Shown: positions 42,044 to 52,618 of the stretch, in pieces | Numbering within the stretch: position 1 is the stretch's first letter | Layout of the letters: every line of letters begins with the position of its first letter | NCBI GenBank assembly: GCA_963978545.1 | Contig: OZ021730.1 | Location: 11,601,796-11,665,795, forward strand | DNA length: 64,000 nucleotides | Reading direction: 5' to 3' | Origin: Linyphia triangularis | Taxonomy: Eukaryota > Arthropoda > Arachnida > Araneae > Linyphiidae | Made by a program: the position numbers and the translations under genes | The notes under the pieces: model-generated | Database searches by the model: none | The model's input: the letters and a program-made list of their open reading frames with translations, nothing else | Told to the model about the DNA's origin: nothing

Positions 42044-44446
42044 CTGAAACCTGGAAAGGATCCCAAAGATCCTCTGAGCTATCGACCGATAGCCTTAACG
42101 AGCTGCCTTTGTAAGACCTTTGAACGTATTGTAAACGCCCGACTCTCTTACATGTTAGAAAAAGATAAATGTATTTCACCTTTCCAGAGTGGGTTCCGAC
42201 GAGGACGGTCCACTCTTGATAACATCGTGAAACTAGAAACAGATGTTCGCAATGCCTTTGTGCAAAGGAATCATCTAGTTTCAATCTTTTTCGACATAGA
42301 GAAGGCGTATGATCATACGTGGCGATATGGTATCCTGCAAACTCTATTTAATTTTGGTTTTAGGGGTAATCTGCCCCTTTTTATTCAAAATTTTTTATCA
42401 TCTCGTGTTTTTAGAGTTCGCTTTGGAGCTTCATTTTCTAATTATTTTAACCAATCTGAGGGAGTTCCTCAAGGTTGTGTTTTAAGTGTCACCCTTTTTA
42501 ATCTTCATATCAGCAACATCCTTCATGTTCTTTCACCCTTTGTTCATGGAACTTTGTATGTTGATGATTTGCAAATCTCATGCCAAGGATCAAACATGCG
42601 CTTAATTGAACGTCAATTACAAACTGCTGTTAACAGACTTGTAGAATGGTGTGAACAAAACGGCCATAAACTATCACCATCTAAAAGCAGTTGTGTCCAT
42701 TTTTGTAGGAGGAGGGGTCTGCACCCTGACCCTGAAATCCGCATTCGCAACACGCCCATCCCTGTTGTAAATCAGATAAGGTATCTGGGAGTAATTTTCG
42801 ACAATAAGATGAATTTTCTCCCTCATATATTGTCCTTGCGCCAGAAGTGCGATAGGTCGCTTAACATCCTCAAGGTGCTTTCTAATACTTCTTGGGGAGC
42901 GGACCGCACTTCTTTGCTGCGTATTTACAATTCGGTAATCTTATCCCGTATTGACTACGGATGCGTTGCGTATGGTTCTGCAGGAGCATCTCTTCTGCGC
43001 AGATTGGATACCGTCCACCATACTGCTGCCCTTATTTGTTTAGGTGCATTTCGCACCTCACCCATTGAGAGTCTGTTAACAGAATGTTGTCAACTCCCAC
43101 TTGACCTTAGACGTAAAAAGTTAAGCGCTAACTACTACTGTAGAATAAAATCTGATCCTTCTCATCCTTTACGGAATTCGAGTCTTGACGCATATCTTGG
43201 TAGGCTATATAATGCACGTCCATCTAGCATTCGCCCATTTTCTGAAAGAGCTCAATCTGTTCTGTAGAATGCAGCTCTAAGTGACCTAGATATCCAGCTG
43301 GCTAATTCTCAGATCTTTCCTCCATTTGATATTCCATCATTTAACTTTTTAAATCCATTTGCGATGCATTACAAAGCAGATACTGCCCCAGAAATTTTGC
43401 AGAAGATCTTTTGTTCACACCGATCTCAGTATAGTGATTATCATGCAGTCTATACTGATGGATCCAAAGCAGGTGAACGTGTTGGCTGTGGTGTTGTGTC
43501 TGACACTTCCACAGTCAGTTTCACGCTTCATAAATCCTGCTCGGTTTTTACTTCTGAGATGGTGGCAATTTTTTGTGCTTTGCTGCACATTTCATTCTGC
43601 TCCCATCGCAAGTTTTGTGTATACAGCGATAGTTTAAGTGCTTTAACAAGTCTGGAGCACTTTAACAACATGTGTCATCCAATAGCTCCTGATATATTAT
43701 CTCTGTTACACAAACTTGAGAGGAAAGGTTTTGTTATTTTATTTTGCTGGGTACCTAGTCACGTAGGGATTTCAGGAAATGAATTGGCGGACTCTGCTGC
43801 TAAAGCGGCGTCAATCCCGTTTCATCAGCCAGTCCCCTACCAAGACATAAAATCACATATTCATAAGTTTATATTTTCTTTGCGTCAAGAAGCATGGGAT
43901 TTGCAAACTAGCAACAAACTTCATACCATTAAAAATCATCTTCATATGTGGCCGGTAAATCCAATGCGTCGGACAGATGTCAAGCTGACTCGTCTGCGCA
44001 TTGGTCATACCCGGTTTACTCACCGACATTTGTTACTGGGAGAAGATCCGCCCATTTGTAATCTGTGTCAATGCAATATGACTGTGCTTCATATTTTAAT
44101 TTCATGTCCCAAGTTTCATCCTCATCGTCTTCAATTTTTTAAAAGCACAGTTTTAAATCTACAGGATTTGGTTGGGGAAAACCCTCATCCAAATCTTTTT
44201 GCATTTTTAAGAGCAATCGGGTTTTTAAATCATATCTAATGTTTTTGTTCATATCTAGTTTTAAACCATTTTAAACCACTTCATTTTTTAAATGAGTTTA
44301 ACACATTTTATCCCTTTTATTATATCATATCTTACCTTCATCTATTTATAACTCATCACCCATTATAGATTCTTTTATCGTTTGTTTGGCGCAGCATGGC
44401 CCTTGTGTTGCCTTTGCGCCATAAAACAACAAATAAACAAACAAAC

Positions 44447-44623
44447 AGCAGGAGGGAAACAACTCAACCCCACTACCGGTCATACGACTCCCAGTGACGT
44501 CATATCCGGCCACTTCCGATGACGTCAACATCCCTCCTTATGGGGTAGAACTGTCACATCTTCTTCAAAAGTGTACAAAGGTACTACTGTTTTATCATAG
44601 AAAATTCTCACCCGAAAGAGTTA
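44447..44623. other. short unique DNA with two CRE-type octamers
   Basis: A non-repetitive island between the tail of A2 and the start of A5. It holds two perfect TGACGTCA palindromes at 44495-44502 and 44520-44527, separated by 17 bp that include CCGGCCACTTCCG. TGACGTCA is the consensus site of CREB/ATF bZIP factors; a promoter fragment is possible but no gene is attached. It ends with the 5' copy of the A5 target duplication (44610-44623). Confidence 0.5.
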
Positions 44624-45263
44624 CCCCTCAGGGGGTTTCTTTCTCAAAGTAAACACGGGCTTCACAACCCCGGGTTGCCCCAGTGATCTATCCCTCCTTC
44701 TGCTTTACCTTCTTTTTTGGGTTCTGTTTTTATTGTTTGGCTTCTCTTCCTTCCCTCGTTGTGGTTACCTCTTCAGAGGTGAGGGCTTCCCTTGAGAAGC
44801 TTTGTGCCGCTCTGTTGCCATCAGCTTCTTTTGGGAATTAAATCACCCACGTGTTTGCCGTGCGTGGAGACCCGTGTCCCTGGAAAGGGGGATCCTGGTA
44901 GTTGAGGGGCGACATACTGTCCCAATACACTACTTTGGCCCTTGCTTCAGATAAACGGGAGGTGCACATTGGTCCCGTGTGCATCAATCGGCTGGTCGTC
45001 CGACTTCGTCGGCGGCTAGGGATCAAGCGGCCGGCTCGTCTGCTGGTAATCTCGTTAAGGGTGGAGACTTCTACAGGGACGAGTCGTCCGCGTATAGGTA
45101 CTGGACAACCCGGTAGTGTTATGCCGTGCGCAATAGTTTAGTTGTTGTTTTCTTTCTTTTCATTATTTTTGTTGCTTGCCGGTATACACTATCCCCGTTT
45201 TTTTTTTCCGTGGACTCCATGGTGGGTGGGACTCTAGTGCCCGAATCTTGTACATCTACTTTC

Positions 45264-46403
45264 ATGGAAAGTAAAACTTCTTTTTCTTCTCCCTCTCGTG
45301 GGGAGCACATTGACCATGCCACTCCAAACTGCCTTACGGCGAAATTTTACATTGTAAAGAGAAAGGAGGGATCCTTTGAAAAGGTTTCTCCTTTTTTAAT
45401 TGAAAAAGCCTTGAAATCTTACGTTGGTGATAATGTTTCTGCTAAAAAACTAAGATCTGGAGACCTTCTAGTTGAAGTTAAAAATAGTACTCAGGGTCAA
45501 AACATCTTAAAAATGGAATTGTTCGGAACATATCCTGTGAGTGTAGTCCCCCATGGCTCACTCAACAAATCTCGTGGCGTTATTTCCGAATCCGACCTCT
45601 ACCACACTCCCGAGGACGAGATTCTTGAACATCTGCTAGACCAACAAGTTTCTGCTGTACACCGGATAACGATACGGAAAGATGGAAATATTCTCCCAAC
45701 TAAACATCTGATACTGACTTTTGATTTGCCAACTCTGCCAACACACGTGAAAGCCGGATATCTTAACTGTGGTATCCGACCATACGTACCAAATCCACTT
45801 CGCTGCTTTAAGTGCCAGAGATATGGACATTCCCAAACGGCTTGCCGCGGGAAAATTGAAATCTGTGCACGCTGTGCAGGAAGTGGTCATGGTAGTTCTG
45901 TTTGCACTGCTCTTGAAAAGTGTGTCAATTGTGAAGCATCACATCCATCTTTCTCCAGAAAATGTCCCAAGTGGATAGAGGAGAAAGAAATACAAACCAT
46001 CCGTGCTCTACAAAATTTGACATACTTTGAAGCAAGAAAACAGTTTGAAGCCCGGACTCCCCGTGTTGGCGTTTCATATTCCACTGCTTGTAAAAAGTCA
46101 GTATGCAGTAAGAGTACACAGACGGAGAATATTTCTTTGTCACTTGCCAGATTACCCCAACGGGCGCCTTCTTCAGATACCATCAAAAAGCCACCTCTGA
46201 TAAAGAAATCTCTTGCAAAGTCGAAGGCTTTGCAAACAATGAAATTAAAATCTGCGAAGGGTGTTTCTATTAGAGGGAAACCATCTAACTCTTTTCACAT
46301 CCTTGGCTCAATAAGAGGTACAGATGAGGTGAGTTTACACCCATCTGATGACGATGAGATCCTTGAAGAAGAGCCCGACCCCCATTTTGAAGTTTTCTTT
46401 TAA
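45264..46403 (+). CDS. A5 ORF1, zinc-knuckle protein (third subfamily)
   Basis: 379 residues from the ATG at 45264, chosen because it aligns with the starts of A3 and A4; the frame is open further upstream without homology. Three knuckles, CFKCQRYGHSQTAC, CARCAGSGHGSSVC and CVNCEASHPSFSRKC, are preserved. The last few codons are altered by a small frame change (ending EVFF), so TAA at 46401-46403 lies 6 nt before the ORF2 ATG and the TAATG overlap is lost. The N-terminus differs from both A3 and A4. Confidence 0.9.
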   Translation: MESKTSFSSPSRGEHIDHATPNCLTAKFYIVKRKEGSFEKVSPFLIEKALKSYVGDNVSAKKLRSGDLLVEVKNSTQGQNILKMELFGTYPVSVVPHGSLNKSRGVISESDLYHTPEDEILEHLLDQQVSAVHRITIRKDGNILPTKHLILTFDLPTLPTHVKAGYLNCGIRPYVPNPLRCFKCQRYGHSQTACRGKIEICARCAGSGHGSSVCTALEKCVNCEASHPSFSRKCPKWIEEKEIQTIRALQNLTYFEARKQFEARTPRVGVSYSTACKKSVCSKSTQTENISLSLARLPQRAPSSDTIKKPPLIKKSLAKSKALQTMKLKSAKGVSIRGKPSNSFHILGSIRGTDEVSLHPSDDDEILEEEPDPHFEVFF

Positions 46404-47044
46404 TAGTTAATGGCTTCTTTTATTTCTTGGAACTGTCGCGGTTTTAGATCTAGGAAGGATGATGTTAAGAATATAATTTCAATTTATCATCCAGCATGTT
46501 TGGCACTTCAAGAAACTTTCTTGAAGGATTCTTGTACATCTAAGATCCGTGGGTATAGTTGCACTAGAAAAGATGTTACAGGTAGTAATACAGTGTCTGG
46601 AGGAGTATGCCTTTTTATCTCTCATGATTACCCCAGCACTGTACTCACACTGCGCACATCTCTACAGGCTGTGGCTGCGAGACTTCATTTACAGTCCCTT
46701 CTCACAGTCTGTTGCCTATACCTACCGCCACATGCTATCATCCGCCAAGAGGAGTTGAATGACCTTATTGATCAGCTTCCAGTACCATTTTTACTGCTCG
46801 GTGACTTTAATGGACACAGCACTGGGGTAATTCTAATACGAACGCTCGTGGGAGACAGATGGAAAAGTTGCTATCTGATCACTGTCTCTGTCTCCTGAAT
46901 AATGAGGAGAAAACGTATTTTCATGAACCCACTAGAACATTCCATTCACTTGATTTAGCCATTTGTTCCCCTATACTTTTGCCATACTTGAATTTTGCCG
47001 TTGGGAGTGATCTGCATAATAGTGATCACTTCCCTATTCTCATT

Positions 47045-47721
47045 CCCCTCGGGGGCTCAGACCTTGTGAGTACGGGCTTGGCAAACCCGAGGTACCCTAG
47101 CCGGGCCTAGCATTTTTCTTTCTTTCCTTTTTTTTCTCTTGCGAAGGCCCTACCAAGTGCACTGCTGTTTGTTTGACTTTTATTATATTCACCAGTTTAG
47201 ATTTGCAACTCTTTTGGTATTTTTATTATCTTGGCTTTCATTTAGTCTCACAATTCTAATTTACTCATTTCTTTTTGGGTTTGACATTTTAAATTTGTTT
47301 ATAACCATTATTTCTTTTGTTTTTGTCAGCTTGCTGGCCTGCATGTTTGCCGTGTGCGGAGACCCGTAAGGCGGGAAAATGGGATCCTGGGGTTCCTGTG
47401 GCGTCCTTACATCAGGACAGGGTTTAGTTTCCTGAGGACGCTGCTGCGTTCCCTTTGGCCCACGCTTCAGCCGAAACGGGAGGCAGAGTTCGGTCCGACT
47501 CTTGTCAACCGGCTGGTGGTACCGGAACACTTCGTGTTGCCGACTGCTCAAGGACAAGAACCAAGTGCTTGAAGTACCAAAAGGCGCTAAAACCTGGCGG
47601 AACTTAATTCGAGTGTTTGGGACGACCTCGCGCATCACTTCCTAGTAAGCCTGTGGCTACTACCCTCGTTGGGCTCGGTGGTGGGTGGAGGCGTGCGTTG
47701 AGTGTTTTTCTATGATTTTTT
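47045..47721 (+). promoter_or_regulatory. LINE C 5' UTR
   Basis: 677-bp leader. It shares boxes with A and B in the same order: CCCCTCGGGGGC with a downstream CCCGAGG complement, GTTTGCCGTG, GGGATCCTGG and TCAACCGGCTGGT. The sequence between the boxes is not conserved, so the boxes are likely functional (promoter, RNA structure or protein binding). Confidence 0.55.
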
Positions 47722-48951
47722 ATGATGGATTTCCCTACTCTTTCGTGCCCCACAGGAGGCCTTAATCCTCAAGCAAGTATTCAACAATCCTACCAACCTA
47801 GATACCTCATAATCACTTCTCCTGAACATGTACTCGGCACAATGTCTCCCTTTTTTATTGAAAAGGGATTGCAAGGCATTTGTGGCAACCCAAAATCTGT
47901 AAAAAAACTCAAATCAGGCGATTACCTCATTCAAACAGCTTCACAAATACAATCTACAAACTTACTTAAAGCAACAAAAATGGGCAATATTTGCATCACA
48001 GTTTCTCCCCATAATAGTTTAAATTCGTCCCGAGGCGTCATCTCACAATCTGATCTTATTCATGTGAATGAAATTGAAATCCAGGCAGAACTTGCTTCGC
48101 AAGGTGTAACTGAAGTGAAAAGAATCACCATTAAAAGAGACGACAAAATTATCAACACTAAACATCTCATCTTAACCTTTAATAAAGTAGATCTCCCAAC
48201 AGAAATAAAAGCTGGTTATCTCAACTGCCCAGTCCGTCCGTACATCCCAAATCCACTACGTTGCTTTCACTGTCAAAAATTCGGCCACTCGAAAAACTCT
48301 TGTCACAGTGAAGAGATCTGTTCGAGATGTGCTAATACTGGACATTCATTTATTTCCTGTTTTCTTCCACTCAAGTGTCTGAATTGTTCTGGCGATCACT
48401 CTGCCAACTCAAGAGATTGCCCTCAATGGAAAGAAGAAAAAGAAATTCAAAAAGTGAGAGTAACACAAAAAATATCATATTATGAAGCCAAAAAACAAGT
48501 AACTATTTCACTCCCAAAGCCAGGTATCTCTTATTCAACAGCCGCTAAGATAACTACTCGCTCAGTTGGTGTACAAACCTGTGTGCCAACTCTGGGTTCT
48601 GCTCTTCAGTCAACATCAAAACCTACCCAAGTTTCAAATAAGTTGTCATCTAGCCCTAAAAAAACCAAAGAAGCAAATAAAAACAATGTTCCTCCTTCAA
48701 AGGCATCTACACTTACAATAACTACTCAAACTAAAAAACCCGGGCCGCTATCAAGAACTCAAAATACATCTGAAACTTCAAATAAAAAACCAAAAATTAT
48801 CAGACCAGTGATTTCAGTCACTAGTCCAGATGCAAATGAAACGGGTGAAATGGAAGTTGACAAGGGACTGGAAACCCCATTACATCTTCTGTCGAAATCC
48901 CGAGTCCTTACCGACCTTTATCCCCCCCAAAACCTAAATAATGGCCAGTAG
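47722..48951 (+). CDS. LINE C ORF1, zinc-knuckle protein
   Basis: 409 residues, intact. The conserved N-terminal region has MSPFFIEKGL, KKLKSGDYLI and SRGVISQSDL, corresponding to the same motifs in A and B. Knuckles at 181-194 (CX2CX4HX4C), 200-213 (CX2CX4HX4C) and 219-233 (CX2CX3HX6C). The tail is Ser/Thr/Lys-rich and ends with a TGEMEVDKGLETPLHL segment related to family B. The ORF2 ATG at 48941 lies inside its last codons, so the two ORFs overlap by 11 nt. Expected role: element RNA binding. Confidence 0.94.
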   Translation: MMDFPTLSCPTGGLNPQASIQQSYQPRYLIITSPEHVLGTMSPFFIEKGLQGICGNPKSVKKLKSGDYLIQTASQIQSTNLLKATKMGNICITVSPHNSLNSSRGVISQSDLIHVNEIEIQAELASQGVTEVKRITIKRDDKIINTKHLILTFNKVDLPTEIKAGYLNCPVRPYIPNPLRCFHCQKFGHSKNSCHSEEICSRCANTGHSFISCFLPLKCLNCSGDHSANSRDCPQWKEEKEIQKVRVTQKISYYEAKKQVTISLPKPGISYSTAAKITTRSVGVQTCVPTLGSALQSTSKPTQVSNKLSSSPKKTKEANKNNVPPSKASTLTITTQTKKPGPLSRTQNTSETSNKKPKIIRPVISVTSPDANETGEMEVDKGLETPLHLLSKSRVLTDLYPPQNLNNGQ

Positions 48952-51900
48952 TCTCCTCTCGTGGAATTGTCGTGGATTCCACCACAACTCGGTTGACTTA
49001 AAGCTTCTTATTGATCAATACCAGCCTGCGTGTATATGTCTGCAAGAGACTCTTTTGAAGCCAAATCAGAGCTCTCTCATTAGGGGGTAGAGTCCTCTTC
49101 GAAAGGACTGCACCAGCGGTGATAGAGCCAACGGTGGTGTTGCTGTTTTTGTCTCTAAAAACTTACCATTTGTTCCGCTGTCGCTCTCAACACCCTTGCA
49201 AGCCATAGCTGTTAGAGTCAATATAAAGACTCTCATCACCGTCTGTTCAATTTACCTACCCCCTAATGAGACAATTCAACAAGCAGATCTCAACAGGCTA
49301 TGCGATCAGCTTCCATCTCCTTTCATCTTAGTTGGCGACTTTAATGGGCATAATCCTCTTTGGGGTAGCCCAGATGTTAACGCTCGAGGAAGTCAAGTAG
49401 AAAAGGTGATTGAAGACTACAACTTATGCCTTTTAAATAATGGGCAAAATACTTACTTCCATGCCCCATCGAGGACATTCCATGCTATTGACCTTGCCTT
49501 GTGTTCACCATCTCTCCTGCCCTTATGGACATTTCATGTAGTAAATGATCCGTTTCATAGTGATCACTTCCCTCTATGTGTTCAATCTGCAGGTAATAAC
49601 ATCCCTACTGTCCGCCCTCCTCGTTTTAGATACGAAGTAGCGGATTGGGATTTGTTTTCTTCATCTGCTTGTTTGTCCGAAGAGATGGTGAACCAAGATG
49701 GTATCAACGAAGCCGTAACGTCTGTTACTGACGCCATTATGGAAGCTGCTCGCATATCTATTCCTGTATCATCAAAACTACCGAGGCAACCCAAACCATG
49801 GTGGAATCAAGAGTGCAAGGCATCCCACAAGAGACGTAGAAAGGCCTGGAGTGCGTTTCGAAGGCACCCCACTTCTGAAAACCTTGTAAAATTTAAACTA
49901 GCAAAAGCCACCGCTAGACGTGTTCGTCGCAGAAGCCAAAAAGAGTCATGGGAAAAGTATGTTTCTGGCATAACATCCGCCACCCCATCAAAACAATTAT
50001 GGGACCGAGTCCGGAAGGCGATGGGATTGTATTCTGACCATTCCATCTCATTCGTGGTGCAGAATGGAAACCAGATCTCGGATACTGTTGAGATAGCGAA
50101 TGTCATTGCACATGCTTTCTCATCAGCATCCAGTTCTGCCACGTATTCATCAGATTTTTTACGTATAAAACATCAGGCTGAATCCCACCGCATTAATTTC
50201 CACTCAAATTCGGATCTCGCCTATAACTGTAACTTTACAGAACAGGAGTTGACGCGCCACCTTCACAAAACTAGAGTAACTGCACCTGGTCCTGATGGAA
50301 TTTCATACCTAATGCTCAAACACCTTTCTCGTCAATCTCTTCTGGTTCTGTTGCGACTTTATAATCGCATTTGGGAAGAACATGCTTTTCCTTTGTCTTG
50401 GAGACGAGCCATTGTTATCCCTTTTCCAAAACCCGGGAAAGACTCAACTGATCCCTGTAACTACAGACCAATTGCGCTTACAAGTTGCCTTTGTAAGGTT
50501 TTGGAACGAATGATAAATTCCCGTCTGACTTATATTTTGGAGACGAATGGTGTGCTTTCGCCGTTTCAAAGTGGTTTCAGAATAGGTAGGTCTACAGTGG
50601 ATAACATCTTGTGCCTTGAAACGCAGATTCGCCGTGCGTTTCTGCGCCGAAACCATTTGGTTTCTATATTTTTTGATATGGAAAAGGCGTATGATCGCAC
50701 TTGGCGATATGGTACACTCCAAGATCTATATTCTTTAGGGTTTCGGGGTAATCTCCCAGTTTTTATTCAAAATTTTTTGGCTCTGCGAGAATTTCAGGTT
50801 CGTATCGGATCTTCTCTCTCGGATCCTTTTATCCAAGAAGAAGGTGTTCCTCAGGGTAGTGTCCTCAGCGTTACTCTTTTTGCGATCAAAATCAATGGCA
50901 TATTAAATCAATTGCCGCCATCTGTACAGGGTAACTTGTATGTGGATGACCTGAGCATTCAATGTCAAGGCAAAGATATGAGGTATATAGAAAGACAACT
51001 TCAAGCTGCGGTTTCTCGTTTAACTAAATGGAGTGTTGAAAATGGTTTTAGCTTCTCAGTTCAAAAGACATCCTGTGTTCACTTCTGTCGACGACGAAAT
51101 CTGCATCATGACCCACACATCTATCTGGGAACAACCAGGATTGCTGTCGTTGATACAGTAAGGTTTCTCGGACTGATATTTGACAAGAAGCTTACATTCT
51201 CACCTCATGTTCAGCATTTGCAATTTTCTTGCGACAAAAAGCTCAACTTACTGAAGGTTCTCTCCAATACATCTTGGGGAGCGGACAAAACCTCCATGTT
51301 GAATGTCTATCGAGCTGTAATTCGCTCTAGATTGGATTATGGATGTGCCATTTATGGCTCTGCACGTCCATCTGTGTTGCGCAAGCTCGAACCAATCCAC
51401 AATCAAGCTATGAGAATCTGTTCCGGAGCATTTCGCACCTCACCAGTTAAAAGCCTCAATAATGTATGCCATGAACCACCTTTGGCTTCTATACGCAGTT
51501 TATTGTCTCTTCGGTTATATTACCGAATCTTAAGTCATCCAGATCATCCATTGCAAGATTCCCTTTTAGACAATTCATTGGATCGCCTTTTTAGTAATCG
51601 CCCATCTTGCATCCCCACCTTTGGGGTTCGCATGAGGAACTCTCTGAATGGCACACCTCTTCATACCATAGAAGTCGCTGAGCGTCCTTCTCTTATTGTT
51701 GCACCATGGAGGAAAATGAATTTCTCAATTTTACCTGTTTTTAGTGGGTATAATAAATCTTGCACTGACCCAGTTATTTATCAACATGTTTTTAGGTCTC
51801 ATCGTCATCACTTCAGAAACCATACCGCCATTTACACGGATGGTTCTAAATCACCTGGCCATGTTGGCTGTGCCTTTGTGTGTGGCCCCGATACCGTTAG

Positions 51901-52618
51901 TTTCTCATTACCACCTTTTGTTTCTATTTTTACTGCGGAGTCATTAGCTTTATACAAAGCTTTAAAATTCATTTCCCATCAATCAGTTGGTAATTTTATT
52001 TTGTACACGGATTCCCAAAGTGTCTTAGCCTCTTTATCATCAGACTGTCAAAGGCAATGTTTAACATCACTTATTTTTACCATTCATAAAAAGCTCAAAC
52101 GGCGTGGTTTTGGTATTACTTTTTGTTGGATACCTGGCCACGTAGGAATTGCTGGTAATGAACTGGCTGACCAAGCAGCTAAAACTGCCACGTCTCTTTT
52201 TAACATCCGTATCCCTTACGACGACCTTCGTAAATGTGTGCGAGGCATCGTGTGGAAGGAATGGAGCGAAGATTGGAGTAGGCAAACGAACAACAAGCTT
52301 TTTAAAGTACACCCAACTATCTCACTACTTCCGTCATTGCCATGCAGACGGAATGATGTACTGCTTACACGACTTCGAATCGGCCACTCAAGACTCACAC
52401 ACAGACACTTATTGTTGGGCGAAACTGCTCCAGTTTGCCAGCATTGTCGACAACCCCTTAGCATTAGTCACATTTTAACATCATGTCCTCTTTTTAAATC
52501 TTTTTATCGTCGGTTTTTTAACACCTCATCACCTATTTTATCTGATATTTTAAGTCATCCACCTCATTCATCTCTTTTTCTGTTTTTAAATTACACAGGA
52601 TACTTGTCCAAGTTATAA
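48941..52618 (+). pseudogene. LINE C ORF2, one nonsense codon
   Basis: ATG at 48941 (MASSLLSWNCRGF). TAG at 49088-49090 is codon 50 (TAT, Tyr, in family B). The other ~1175 codons are open. Endonuclease GDFNGH and SDHFP; RT YRPIALTSC, FFDMEKAYD, GVPQGSVLS and YVDD near 50940; RNase H YTDGSK near 51834, AES, YTDS and GNELADQAA; finger CQHCRQPLSISHILTSC. A single recent point mutation separates it from an intact gene. The initiation mode, an AUG within the ORF1 end, differs from families A and B. Confidence 0.94.

Larger units (their letters stand above)
34090..44239 (+). pseudogene. A2 ORF2, right arm, split by B2 and two SINEs
   Basis: Coding pieces: 34090-34303, 40374-40384, 40586-41858 and 42057-44239 (target duplications counted once). 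Endonuclease and RT motifs (FFDIEKAYD, EGVPQGCVLS, YVDD) are preserved. TAG at 43265-43267 interrupts the linker before RNase H. RNase H has YTDGSK, TSE, YSDS and GNELADSAA, and the finger CNLCQCNMTVLHILISC is intact. The C-terminal part is of the A4 type, not the A1/A3/A5 type. Confidence 0.92.
32314..44446 (+). mobile_element. LINE family A, copy A2, right arm (contains B2 and two SINEs)
   Basis: Complete from CCCCTCAGGGGG at 32314 to the hairpin and (CAAA)-like tail near 44446. LINE B2 sits in its endonuclease region (34304-40360), with target duplication CTCTTTATTTCTC at 34291-34303 and 40361-40373. SINEs lie at 40385-40571 and 41859-42043. With these removed the element is about 5.7 kb. 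The sequence after the tail (CAGCAGGAGGG) does not repeat the 5' flank (GGTTAGTTCTG), so either the insertion deleted target DNA or the flanks were rearranged later. Confidence 0.93.
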
